Positions 5,428 to 13,094 of a DNA stretch of 13,237 bases are shown piece by piece. Source of the DNA: an uncultured Lacinutrix sp. (GTDB taxonomy: Bacteria > Bacteroidota > Bacteroidia > Flavobacteriales > Flavobacteriaceae); contig CALGIH010000026.1 in assembly GCA_937916035.1 (NCBI GenBank), positions 1-13,237 of the forward strand, written 5' to 3'. Within the stretch, counting starts at the first letter, position 1. Each line of letters starts with the position of its first letter. The notes beneath the pieces are model-generated. The model was not told the origin of the DNA, made no database searches, and saw only the letters and a program-made list of their open reading frames with translations. The position numbers and the translations under genes were made by a program.

Positions 5428-6444
5428 ATGTCTAAACCAAAACATATTCTAGTAATTCGTCTCTCAGCAATGGGAGATGTGTCAATGACTGTACCAGTTA
5501 TTAGAGCATTTAGTAATCAATATCCAGAAGTAAAAATTACTGTTTTAACAAGAGCGTTTTTTAATCCGTTTTTTAGAGATTTGAAAAATGTTACTGTTTT
5601 CAATGCCGATGTAAAAGGCAATCATAAAGGCATATTTGGATTGTATAAACTTTCAAAAGAGTTAAAACAATTTAATTTTGATGCAATAGCTGACCTTCAT
5701 AATGTGTTACGAAGTAATATTTTAAGGAGTTTTTTATCAGTAAAACAATTTGCTCAAATTGATAAAGGACGAGCAGAAAAGGAAGCATTGGTCTCTGGTA
5801 AAATTTTTCAGCAATTAAAAACAACACAGCAACGTTACGCTGATGTTTTTGAACAATTGGGTTTTAAAATTGACGTATCAAATCCTACGTTTCCTAAACC
5901 AGCTCCTTTAACTAAGAAGCTTTTAGAGATTACAAAAAAAGAAGCAAAACAATGTATTGGTATTGCACCTTTTGCTGCACATAGGAGCAAAATGTATCCT
6001 TTGGAGCTAATGAACGAGGTTATTAGCGTCCTTGCTAAAGACTATCACATTTTGTTGTTTGGAGGAGGAAAAGACGAGGTTGCTCAATTAGAGAGGCTTT
6101 CTGATCAATTTGACAACGTTATAAATATTGCTGGAAAATTAACTTTGGATGAAGAGGTAGATGTGATTTCAAACCTCGATGTTATGCTTTCTATGGACTC
6201 TGGGAATGGTCATATAGCGGCAATACTCGGAATAAAAGTAGTTTCAATCTGGGGCGTTACACATCCTTTTGCTGGATTCTTGCCTTTTAATCATTCTCTA
6301 GATTCTTGTTTGACGGCAGACAGAACCAAGTTCCCTAAAATTCCAACCTCTGTTTATGGTAACAAGTATCCTAAAGAGTATGAACTTGCTATTGCGACCA
6401 TTTCACCAAATGAAATTATTGTAAAAGTTAAATCTGTGCTATAA
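5428..6444 (+). CDS. Glycosyltransferase family 9 (heptosyltransferase-like)
   Basis: GT-B enzyme of the ADP-heptose:LPS heptosyltransferase family, 338 residues, normal length. The N-terminal domain begins KHILVIRLSAMGDVSMTVPVIRAF (5-28), the typical GD-containing acceptor-side motif. The C-terminal nucleotide-sugar domain has IGIAPFAAH (about 178-186) and MDSGNGHIAA (256-265), matching the conserved D(S/T)GxxHxAA motif, followed by WGVTHPFAG. There is no membrane segment; the family acts at the cytoplasmic face of the inner membrane in LPS core or related glycan synthesis. The exact donor is unknown, since GT9 in Bacteroidota is not always heptose-specific. It probably shares a transcript with DUF4254, interrupted by the palindromic element. 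Its stop codon overlaps the A-run of the terminator hairpin. Confidence 0.93.
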   Translation: MSKPKHILVIRLSAMGDVSMTVPVIRAFSNQYPEVKITVLTRAFFNPFFRDLKNVTVFNADVKGNHKGIFGLYKLSKELKQFNFDAIADLHNVLRSNILRSFLSVKQFAQIDKGRAEKEALVSGKIFQQLKTTQQRYADVFEQLGFKIDVSNPTFPKPAPLTKKLLEITKKEAKQCIGIAPFAAHRSKMYPLELMNEVISVLAKDYHILLFGGGKDEVAQLERLSDQFDNVINIAGKLTLDEEVDVISNLDVMLSMDSGNGHIAAILGIKVVSIWGVTHPFAGFLPFNHSLDSCLTADRTKFPKIPTSVYGNKYPKEYELAIATISPNEIIVKVKSVL

Positions 6445-6468
6445 AAAAGCCTCGTATAAAACGAGGCT
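6443..6468 (-). terminator. Intrinsic terminator for the minus-strand oxidoreductase transcript
   Basis: Perfect 8-bp arms AGCCTCGT (6448-6455) and ACGAGGCT (6461-6468) with a 5-base loop. On the minus strand the stem is followed by six T residues (the A-run 6443-6448), a classic intrinsic terminator. On the plus strand no T-run follows, so termination of the GT9 transcript would be weaker. It lies about 180 bp beyond the oxidoreductase stop codon. Confidence 0.8.
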
Positions 6469-6470
6469 CA

Positions 6471-6519
6471 CAAAACGTTTAATAGACATAGATAATCCTT
6501 AAAAACAATTAACGTTTTG
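6471..6519. repeat. 9-bp inverted repeat in the 3' untranslated region
   Basis: CAAAACGTT (6471-6479) and AACGTTTTG (6511-6519) are perfect complements separated by 31 bases. They sit between the oxidoreductase stop codon and its terminator. They would give a stem with a large loop in RNA. No function is evident. Confidence 0.4.
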
Positions 6520-6646
6520 CTTAAGATCTAAATTAAACTAAATTACTTTGCAAGGATGAGCTTTTGTAGGAATTCATTTATGGTATTCGATAAAGCGCAA
6601 ATAACAAGGTTAACTCGCTTTATTTATCAGATTAAATACATGTTTT

Positions 6647-7705
6647 TTACACATCATCATAATCAACAGAAACAGTTGAAGTTGTTGGATATGCTTGACA
6701 AGTTAAAATCAATCCTTCTGCCAATTCGCTATCAGTAAGAATATTATTTTGTCTCATAACGGCTTCTCCTTCAGTTAATCGCGCCAAACAACTACTACAA
6801 ATTCCGCCTTGGCAAGAATAAGGAGCATCAATGTCTTCGGCAAGAGCAGCTTCCAAAATACTTTTAGTTTGAGACATTAAAAACGTAGTTTCTTCATCAT
6901 CAACCATAACTGTGACTTTCGTCATGCCATCAGTTTTCGATTCAACGATTGTTGAGGTATCTGCAACAGGAACTGTAAATAACTCAAAAAATATTTGATC
7001 TTTAGAAGCGCCATTTTCAATCAATGTATCTTTTACAATATGAATCATAGATTCAGGTCCGCAAAGATAAAATGAAGTTGGGTTTAAATGTTTGAATTTA
7101 TTTTTGAGTGCAAAGTTCACAACACTTTTATCTATTCTTCCAAAAAGAGCGTCAGTTTCTTCAGATTGACTATAAACAAATTGTAATATAAAACGTTCAG
7201 AATATGCTTCTTGAAGCTTCACTAACTCGTTATAAAATATGGTGTCGCTAGGAGTTTTATTTCCGTAGACAAGTATAAAACTGCTTTGAGGCTCTTCCTC
7301 TAAAAGTGTTTTTGCAATCCCAAGTATTGGTGTAATACCACTTCCAGCAGCGAATGCAGCAACTGTTTTTGAAGTGTCTTTTTGAGGTTTAAACACAAAA
7401 CGACCATTAGGATGAGACACTACAACAATATCTCCAATGTTTAGCTTTGTATTTGCATAAGTTGAAAAAATCCCTCCCTCAACTTTTTTTACAACAACTT
7501 TTAGTTCACCACTTTTTGGCGAAGTGCAGATAGAATATTCACGACGAATTTCTTTACCATTTAAAGTAACTTTAAAAGTAATGGATTGCCCAGCCTTAAA
7601 GCTAAAAATATCTTTTAAATTTGCTGGAACATCTAGAGTAATACTAACAGCATTGGTGGTTTCTTTTTGGATGTCTTTTATAGTAAGTTTGTGAAATTGT
7701 GACAT
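6647..7705 (-). CDS. PaaE-like ferredoxin/flavin oxidoreductase with C-terminal 2Fe-2S domain
   Basis: A soluble 352-residue electron-transfer protein with three domains. The FAD-binding barrel has RREYSICTS (54-62), the RxYS flavin motif. The NAD(P)-binding domain has AAGSGITP (119-126) and LCGPESM (214-220). A plant-type ferredoxin domain has Cys298, Cys303, Cys306 and Cys336 (C-x4-C-x2-C-x29-C), all cluster ligands present. The layout matches PaaE of the phenylacetyl-CoA epoxidase and stand-alone flavobacterial ferredoxin-NADP reductases. None of the other paa genes is nearby, so the electron acceptor is unknown. The ATG at 7705 is preferred over a TTG at 7723 because that TTG lies in the -7 box. 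It is divergent from the ABC exporter genes. Confidence 0.92.
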   Translation of the reverse strand: MSQFHKLTIKDIQKETTNAVSITLDVPANLKDIFSFKAGQSITFKVTLNGKEIRREYSICTSPKSGELKVVVKKVEGGIFSTYANTKLNIGDIVVVSHPNGRFVFKPQKDTSKTVAAFAAGSGITPILGIAKTLLEEEPQSSFILVYGNKTPSDTIFYNELVKLQEAYSERFILQFVYSQSEETDALFGRIDKSVVNFALKNKFKHLNPTSFYLCGPESMIHIVKDTLIENGASKDQIFFELFTVPVADTSTIVESKTDGMTKVTVMVDDEETTFLMSQTKSILEAALAEDIDAPYSCQGGICSSCLARLTEGEAVMRQNNILTDSELAEGLILTCQAYPTTSTVSVDYDDV

Positions 7706-7720
7706 GACATGAATTTTGGG

Positions 7721-7728
7721 CAAAAATA
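7721..7728 (-). promoter_or_regulatory. -7 promoter box for the PaaE-like gene
   Basis: On the minus strand the sequence is TATTTTTG, an exact TAnnTTTG match. It lies 15 bases upstream of the ATG at 7705, predicting a leader of about 10 nt. No TTG stands at the expected -33 position. The box contains the upstream TTG codon, which therefore cannot be the translation start of this transcript. Confidence 0.6.
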
Positions 7729-7807
7729 AGGAACATAAAAGTTAATTTTAATTTTATTGTAACAAATTAGGCTGAATAACAACAAATAAATCAAACACGA
7801 TCTAAAC

Positions 7808-9283
7808 ATGATTAAACATTTCTTAAAATTAGAGTGGAAACAATTTTTTAGAGCTTCATATTTTCAAAAAGGATTGGCTATTAAAATTCTATTAGTTTTT
7901 GGTGCTATTTATTTTGGAGGTTCTGCGCTTATGTTAGGAGTTGGACTGTTTTTTATTATCAAAAAAACTTTCCCTGAGGCAGATCCAATAATAATGGTTA
8001 ATAATTATTTAGTCTATTGGATATTATTTGAGCTAATGCTTAGATATTTCATGCAACAACTACCTGTAATGAATATTAAACCACTAATGGCTATTCCAAT
8101 TAAACGAAATACAGTAATTCATTATTTATTGGGAAAAACAACCATCTCCTTTTTTAATTTTATATCGCTGTTTTTATTTCTTCCTTTTAGTGTGGTTTTG
8201 TTGTTTAAAGGGTATCCAGTAAGCAATGTTCTAATTTGGTTTTTTGCCTTGATGTGTATTGCCATGTCTATCAATTTTTTAAATTTTTTAATCAACAAAA
8301 GCAATGTTGTCTTTTATGGTATTGCAACTGTTTTAGTGGCACTAATTGGCTTGAAATATTTTAATGTTTATGATGCTTCAGAGCCCTTTGGAGTTGTATT
8401 TAATTCACTATACAACCAACCATTCTTAGCAATTATCCCTTTTTCTCTTATGATTGTTTTGTATTATATCAACTTTAAATTCATAAGAAAAGGATTTTAT
8501 TTAGATGATGCAGTTTCTAAAAAAATAAAAGAAGTCAATGCAACTGATTTGTCTTGGATGAATCGGTTCGGAAAAGTTGCACCATTCTTAAAGAATGATA
8601 TTAAAATGATTACACGTAATGCAAGACCAAAACAAGTGGTAATGATGTCATTTTTATTTTTATTTTATGGGTTGTTCTTTTTTACTCAAAAAATATACAT
8701 TGAAGAAATGCCCTATTTATTAGGTTTCGCTTCAATTTTTATTACAGGTGGATTTCTTTTAAGCTTTGGCCAATTAGTACCTTCTTGGGATAGTGAATAT
8801 TATAAATTATTAATGAGTCAAAATATTCCTTATAGACAATATTTAGAATCTAAATGGTATTTAATGGTTTTTGCGGTAATTGTAGCATTTATATTAAGTA
8901 CACCATACTTATATTTTGGTATGGATATTTATTTAATAATAGCAGCTGGAGCATTATTTAATATTGGATTAAACACATTTATCACTTTATTTGGAGGCGC
9001 CTTAAACAGAGTCCCTATAGAATTAGACACCAAGGCAAAAGCCTTTAGTAATACCAATGGTTTTAACCCAACACAATTACTTATAGCATTGCCCAAAATG
9101 ATATTACCAATAATAATCTTTTTTATTCCGTATCATTTTATCAGCTTTAATGCAGGGATTATAACATTAGCATTATCTGGCGTTATAGGAATTGTATTTA
9201 AAAATTTTTTCTTAAATAAAATCGAACAGGTTTACCAAAAAGGGAAATACAAAACTATAGCAGCATTTAGTGAAAAAAAATAA
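7808..9283 (+). CDS. ABC exporter permease, DUF5687 family
   Basis: A 491-residue integral membrane protein matching DUF5687, a Bacteroidota permease family. It starts with a cytoplasmic amphipathic stretch (MIKHFLKLEWKQFFRAS), then a membrane segment at about 25-50 and many more. A central cytoplasmic region at about 232-275 (KGFYLDDAVSKKIKEVN to ARPKQ) separates two membrane halves, suggesting an internally duplicated ABC-2-like layout of about 12 helices in total. The ATPase gene follows 25 bp downstream, so the two form an operon and probably one exporter. The substrate is unknown. No exact TAnnTTTG box is visible upstream on the plus strand. Confidence 0.88.
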   Translation: MIKHFLKLEWKQFFRASYFQKGLAIKILLVFGAIYFGGSALMLGVGLFFIIKKTFPEADPIIMVNNYLVYWILFELMLRYFMQQLPVMNIKPLMAIPIKRNTVIHYLLGKTTISFFNFISLFLFLPFSVVLLFKGYPVSNVLIWFFALMCIAMSINFLNFLINKSNVVFYGIATVLVALIGLKYFNVYDASEPFGVVFNSLYNQPFLAIIPFSLMIVLYYINFKFIRKGFYLDDAVSKKIKEVNATDLSWMNRFGKVAPFLKNDIKMITRNARPKQVVMMSFLFLFYGLFFFTQKIYIEEMPYLLGFASIFITGGFLLSFGQLVPSWDSEYYKLLMSQNIPYRQYLESKWYLMVFAVIVAFILSTPYLYFGMDIYLIIAAGALFNIGLNTFITLFGGALNRVPIELDTKAKAFSNTNGFNPTQLLIALPKMILPIIIFFIPYHFISFNAGIITLALSGVIGIVFKNFFLNKIEQVYQKGKYKTIAAFSEKK

Positions 9284-9308
9284 TTAGAATATTAAAGACA
9301 CAACACAT

Positions 9309-10004
9309 ATGATATCAACATCAAATCTTTCAAAAGCATATAACGGAATTAAAGTTTTAAATATTGAAAATCTCGATATTCCAAAAGGACAAAGTTTTGG
9401 ACTTGTTGGAAACAATGGCGCAGGTAAAACCACCTATTTCAGTTTGCTTCTTGACTTAATTCAGCCCTCAACAGGACATATAAAAAGTAAAGATATTTTA
9501 GTCAACGAAAGTGAAGATTGGAAACCTTATACCTCTTCTTTTATTGATGAAAGCTTCTTAATTGGCTATCTTACTGCCGAAGAATATTTTTATTTCATTG
9601 GTGAATTGCGCGATCAAAACAAATCAGATGTTGATGCATTAGTATCTCAGTTTGAAGACTTTTTTCATGGTGAAATATTGGGTCAAAAAAAATATCTTCG
9701 CGATTTAAGTAAAGGAAACCAGAAAAAAGCCGGAATTGTGGCCGCACTAATTGGAAACCCTGAAGTCATAATCCTAGATGAGCCTTTTGCAAATTTAGAT
9801 CCAACCACACAAATACGATTAAAAAGTATCATTAAAGACTTAGCCGAAAAACAAGGCGTAACGGTTCTAATTTCAAGTCATGATTTAATGCATATTACTG
9901 ATGTTTGTGAACGTATAGTAGTATTAGAAAAAGGTGAAATAGTAAAAGATTTACAAACTAGCGAAGCCACGTTAAAAGAACTTGAGCAGCATTTCGCAGG
10001 CTAA
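9309..10004 (+). CDS. ABC transporter ATP-binding protein, partner of the DUF5687 permease
   Basis: A single 231-residue nucleotide-binding domain that powers the exporter at the cytoplasmic face. Walker A is GNNGAGKTT (34-42). The signature is LSKGN (133-137), in place of LSGGQ. Walker B with the catalytic Glu is VIILDEP (153-159; D157, E158). The D-loop Asp is D164 and the H-loop is SSHD (189-192, H191). At the Q-loop, alignment of IDESFLIGYLT with the usual PQEPxLYxxLT places D80 where the conserved Gln normally lies. All other ATPase elements are intact, so it should hydrolyse ATP. It follows the permease gene by 25 bp, with no promoter between them. Confidence 0.93.
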   Translation: MISTSNLSKAYNGIKVLNIENLDIPKGQSFGLVGNNGAGKTTYFSLLLDLIQPSTGHIKSKDILVNESEDWKPYTSSFIDESFLIGYLTAEEYFYFIGELRDQNKSDVDALVSQFEDFFHGEILGQKKYLRDLSKGNQKKAGIVAALIGNPEVIILDEPFANLDPTTQIRLKSIIKDLAEKQGVTVLISSHDLMHITDVCERIVVLEKGEIVKDLQTSEATLKELEQHFAG

Positions 10005-10049
10005 AAGTATCCGATTTTTAGCATAAAATAGAAAAAGATGATTATTTTT

Positions 10050-10070
10050 ACGTTTATGCATAATATATTG
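10050..10070 (+). promoter_or_regulatory. Possible promoter region for sprE
   Basis: The 105-bp spacer before sprE has two one-mismatch -7 boxes on the plus strand: TACGTTTA (10050-10057) and TAATATTG-like sequence ending at 10070 (TAATATATTG). Neither is exact. A promoter for the sprE-bactofilin-atpZ unit is expected here, but I cannot place it firmly. Confidence 0.3.
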
Positions 10071-10109
10071 CAGCACATTTAGTTATTTATTTACTAAACA
10101 AGACCAACG

Positions 10110-12662
10110 TTGAAAACACCTTTTAAAGCTTATATAATACTTTGTTTATCTGCACTTATTCTTATTGGCTGCTCCAGAAAGAATGACAGTTTTGTTAGCC
10201 GAAATTTTCATGCAGTAACTACTGAGTACAACACCTTATATAATGGCTATAATGCTTTAGAGCAAGGACGAAAATCTTTGAATGAAGGTTATACAGATAA
10301 TTACTGGGAAATTCTTCCAGTGGAGCGTATGCAAGTTTCTGATGAAATTGTGCTTCCAGGGCAATCAAAAAACGCAGATTTTGAACGAGCTGAAGAAAAA
10401 GCGGTAAAAGCGGTACAAAAACACGGAATGAACATCAATGGTAAGGAAAAAAACCCTCAAATTGATGAAGCTTACTTATTGCTAGGGAAATCAAGATATT
10501 TTGATCAACGTTTTGTCCCAGCAATGGAAGCCTTTAATTATATTCTTTATAAATATCCGGCGAGCGATAAGATAAATCAAGCTCGTATTTGGCGAGAAAA
10601 ATCTAATTTAAGATTAGAAAATACGGAGTTAGCAATTACCAACCTCAAGCGTTTAATGTATCAAGAAGAACTTGAAGGAAAAGACTTGGCTGATGCAACT
10701 TCAATGCTTGCAGAAGGTTATATTGCTATGGAATACCTTGATAGTGCCATTACGCAATTGGAAATCGCATCAAAAGCCACAAAAAGCAATGACGAAAGAG
10801 GCCGTTATAGATTCATTCAAGGTCAGCTATACAATGCTCTTAAAAAACCAGATAGTGCTAATTACGCCTTCGATAGAGTCATTGAGCTAAACAGAAAAAC
10901 ACCAAGGATATACCTAATAAGCGCTCATATAGAAAAAGCAAAGAATTTTGATTTTGAAAGCGGAAATAAGTTAGAGTTTTTAGAGCTGTTAACTGAACTT
11001 GAAGAAAACAGAGAAAACAGACCATACCTTGATAAAATATATCATCAAATTGCCGAATATCATTTAGTAAACTCATCGGATACTATTGCTGAAAAATATT
11101 ATAATAAATCGCTAAGAACAGATTCGAGAGATCAATTTTTAAACGCAATGAATCATCAAAATTTAGGAAACATGAATTTTGATAATTCCGAGTATAAAAA
11201 GGCAGGAGCTTATTATGATAGCACAATGCTTAATTTGAAGCAAAACAGCAAGCTATATAGAGAGATTAAAAGAAAACGAGAAAATTTAGACGATGTTATT
11301 CGTTATGAGGATATTGCGCAGCGTAATGACAGTATCCTTAGCTTAATTAGTCTTTCAGATGAGCAACGTTTAGTGTATTTCACAGAATATACAGATAAAC
11401 TAAAACAAGAAGCAGAGGAAGCTAAAGCCAAAGAAGAAATAGCTAAACAAAATGCTGCTACTGGCTTAAAAACTTCAGGGAACAATTCAATAGCAAAGGG
11501 CATAGGCGCTAAAGGTAAACAGGCACCAAATATCAAATCATTTTACTTTTACAATCCTGTAACGGTCGCTTTTGGTAAAAATGAATTTTCTAAAATTTGG
11601 GGAAATCGTTCATTGGAAGATAATTGGCGATGGTCAAGTAAAAGTAACCCTGGTTCTAGTTCACAATCTTTAGGAGAAGAATTTGTGGATGCCAGTGAAG
11701 AAGAATTATTTGATCCTGAATTTTACATTTCAAAAATTCCAACTGAACAAATAGCAATAGATAGTCTAGCAAAAGACCGAAACTTTGCTTACTACCAATT
11801 AGGATTGATTTACAAAGACAAGTTCAAAGAGTATGTATTGGCAAAAGACAAGCTTAAAGCACTCTTAGAAAGCAATCCTGAAGAACGCTTAATTTTACCT
11901 GCAAAGTATAATTTACACAAACTTTATGTCTTGTTAAATCAATCAGGAGAAGCAGAAATCGCAAAAAATGATATCATAAATAATCATCCAGATTCAAGAT
12001 ATGCTGCTATTTTGTTAAATCCAGACTCCAATCTTGGAGAAGACGAAAACAGTCCTGAGAATATTTATGAAGGGTTATACAAACAGTTTGAAGCTCAAAA
12101 TTATGCAACTGTAATTTCTGAGAGTGATACATATATAAGCATGTTTGATGGGGAAGCTATTGTGCCAAAATTTGAATTTTTAAAGGCAGTAGCAAATGCT
12201 CGTTTATTTGGGTTTGAAGCTTATAAAAAAGCAATAAATTATATAGCTTTAAATTATCCAAATAGCCCAGAAGGAAAACAAGCTGAGACCATGATGCAAA
12301 GCGTTATCCCAATGCTTGAAAAAAAGACGTTTGTTGATGAAGCGTCTTCCAAAAACTTTAAAGTAATATATAGTTTTAAAGACGCTTCTAAAGAAGAAAT
12401 TGAAGAATTTGCAAACAAATTAAATGAGTCAATAGAAGTAGTAAGATATTTTGATTTGTCATCATCAATAGATAAGTATAATGCAAACACGACCTTTGTG
12501 GTTGTCCATGGCCTAACTAGTTTGCAAGGAGCGCAAGGCTTTAAAGACATCTTAAAGGATTACAAAAAAAGAATTGAAAGAAATCACTTTTCAATCTCAT
12601 CTGACAATTACGAGGTTATTCAAATTCATAAAAACCTTGATGCATATATAGAATCTCAATAA
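10110..12662 (+). CDS. sprE: SprE/PorW-type lipoprotein of gliding motility and type IX secretion
   Basis: An 850-residue periplasmic or outer-membrane-associated lipoprotein needed in related bacteria for type IX secretion and gliding. It starts with TTG at 10110 (no better start is visible) and has a lipoprotein signal peptide: MKTPFKAY, a hydrophobic core, then LIGC with Cys21 as the lipidation site. The mature N-terminus (FVSRNFHAVTTEYNTLYNGY, about 28-47) closely resembles flavobacterial SprE. TPR-like helical repeats follow (for example AYLLLGKSRYFDQRFVPAME and similar pairs to about residue 400). A charged Ala/Glu/Lys stretch at about 428-450 is probably a short coiled coil, followed by a Gly/Ser-rich linker, a second helical-repeat region and a C-terminal domain. 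It is followed at 9 bp by the bactofilin gene. Confidence 0.93.
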   Translation: MKTPFKAYIILCLSALILIGCSRKNDSFVSRNFHAVTTEYNTLYNGYNALEQGRKSLNEGYTDNYWEILPVERMQVSDEIVLPGQSKNADFERAEEKAVKAVQKHGMNINGKEKNPQIDEAYLLLGKSRYFDQRFVPAMEAFNYILYKYPASDKINQARIWREKSNLRLENTELAITNLKRLMYQEELEGKDLADATSMLAEGYIAMEYLDSAITQLEIASKATKSNDERGRYRFIQGQLYNALKKPDSANYAFDRVIELNRKTPRIYLISAHIEKAKNFDFESGNKLEFLELLTELEENRENRPYLDKIYHQIAEYHLVNSSDTIAEKYYNKSLRTDSRDQFLNAMNHQNLGNMNFDNSEYKKAGAYYDSTMLNLKQNSKLYREIKRKRENLDDVIRYEDIAQRNDSILSLISLSDEQRLVYFTEYTDKLKQEAEEAKAKEEIAKQNAATGLKTSGNNSIAKGIGAKGKQAPNIKSFYFYNPVTVAFGKNEFSKIWGNRSLEDNWRWSSKSNPGSSSQSLGEEFVDASEEELFDPEFYISKIPTEQIAIDSLAKDRNFAYYQLGLIYKDKFKEYVLAKDKLKALLESNPEERLILPAKYNLHKLYVLLNQSGEAEIAKNDIINNHPDSRYAAILLNPDSNLGEDENSPENIYEGLYKQFEAQNYATVISESDTYISMFDGEAIVPKFEFLKAVANARLFGFEAYKKAINYIALNYPNSPEGKQAETMMQSVIPMLEKKTFVDEASSKNFKVIYSFKDASKEEIEEFANKLNESIEVVRYFDLSSSIDKYNANTTFVVVHGLTSLQGAQGFKDILKDYKKRIERNHFSISSDNYEVIQIHKNLDAYIESQ

Positions 12663-12671
12663 AAAACAATT

Positions 12672-13094
12672 ATGTTTTCAGATAATAAAAAAGGAAAAAT
12701 GGCAACAGAAAACACATAACACCAAAACGTTATAGCTCAAGACACTAAAATAGTTGGAGATATAGTAAGCAAAGGGCCTTTTAGAATTGATGGTCAAGTT
12801 GAAGGAAATATCAAAACACAAGATAAAGTAGTCGTTGGCAAATCAGGTTTTGTAAATGGGACTATTGAAGGCACTAATGCTGATTTTGAAGGTAGTTTTT
12901 CTGGAAAACTTAAATTATCAGGAACCTTATCACTTAAATCTTCTGCTTATATTCAAGGAGAAGTTGAAGTTGGTAAATTGGCTGTTGAGCCTGGAGCAAC
13001 CTTTAACGCGACGTGTGTTATGAAAGGCACCGTAAAAGAACTAAATAAAGGTGAGCAACAAAAACCAAACTCAGAAAAAGAAAGAACAGCTTAA
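12672..13094 (+). pseudogene. Bactofilin (polymer-forming cytoskeletal protein) with an in-frame stop at codon 16
   Basis: Bactofilins polymerise into membrane-associated filaments involved in cell shape and envelope organisation. The frame starts at ATG 12672 (MFSDNKKGKMATENT) and meets TAA at 12717-12719. The same frame then continues uninterrupted for 124 codons with a complete bactofilin beta-helix: TKIVGDIVSKGPFRIDGQVE, then VVVGKSGFVNGTIEG, FEGSFSGKLKLSG, SSAYIQGEVEVGKLAVEPGA and FNATCVMKG. No ATG, GTG or TTG lies in frame between the stop and the core; the first is a TTG deep in the domain. Replacing TAA by CAA (Gln) gives an uninterrupted 140-residue protein of normal length. The break is either a real nonsense mutation or a sequence error. 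It begins 9 bp after sprE, and its 3' end overlaps atpZ. Confidence 0.85.

Noticed and set aside
5209..5445. 78-residue minus-strand ORF across the DUF4254 end and the palindromic element
   Set aside because: It is antisense to conserved coding sequence and runs through the repeat; no family resemblance.
6556..6738. 60-residue plus-strand ORF starting after GGATGAGC, with a TTACTTTG near-match to a -7 box upstream
   Set aside because: Its second half lies antisense within the conserved ferredoxin domain of the PaaE-like gene, the product has no recognisable features, and the promoter match has a mismatch.
10000..10022. GCTAAAA / TTTTAGC inverted repeat at the end of the ABC ATPase gene as a terminator
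   Set aside because: The 7-bp stem is mostly A-T, overlaps the stop codon and has no T-run after it, so it is too weak to call.
11303..11536. 77-residue hydrophobic minus-strand ORF inside sprE
   Set aside because: It is the antisense of the Ala/Glu/Lys-rich stretch of SprE; the low complexity explains its openness.
12254..12550. 98-residue minus-strand ORF inside the 3' part of sprE
   Set aside because: Antisense shadow of a gene with strong homology over its length; no start signal or family match.
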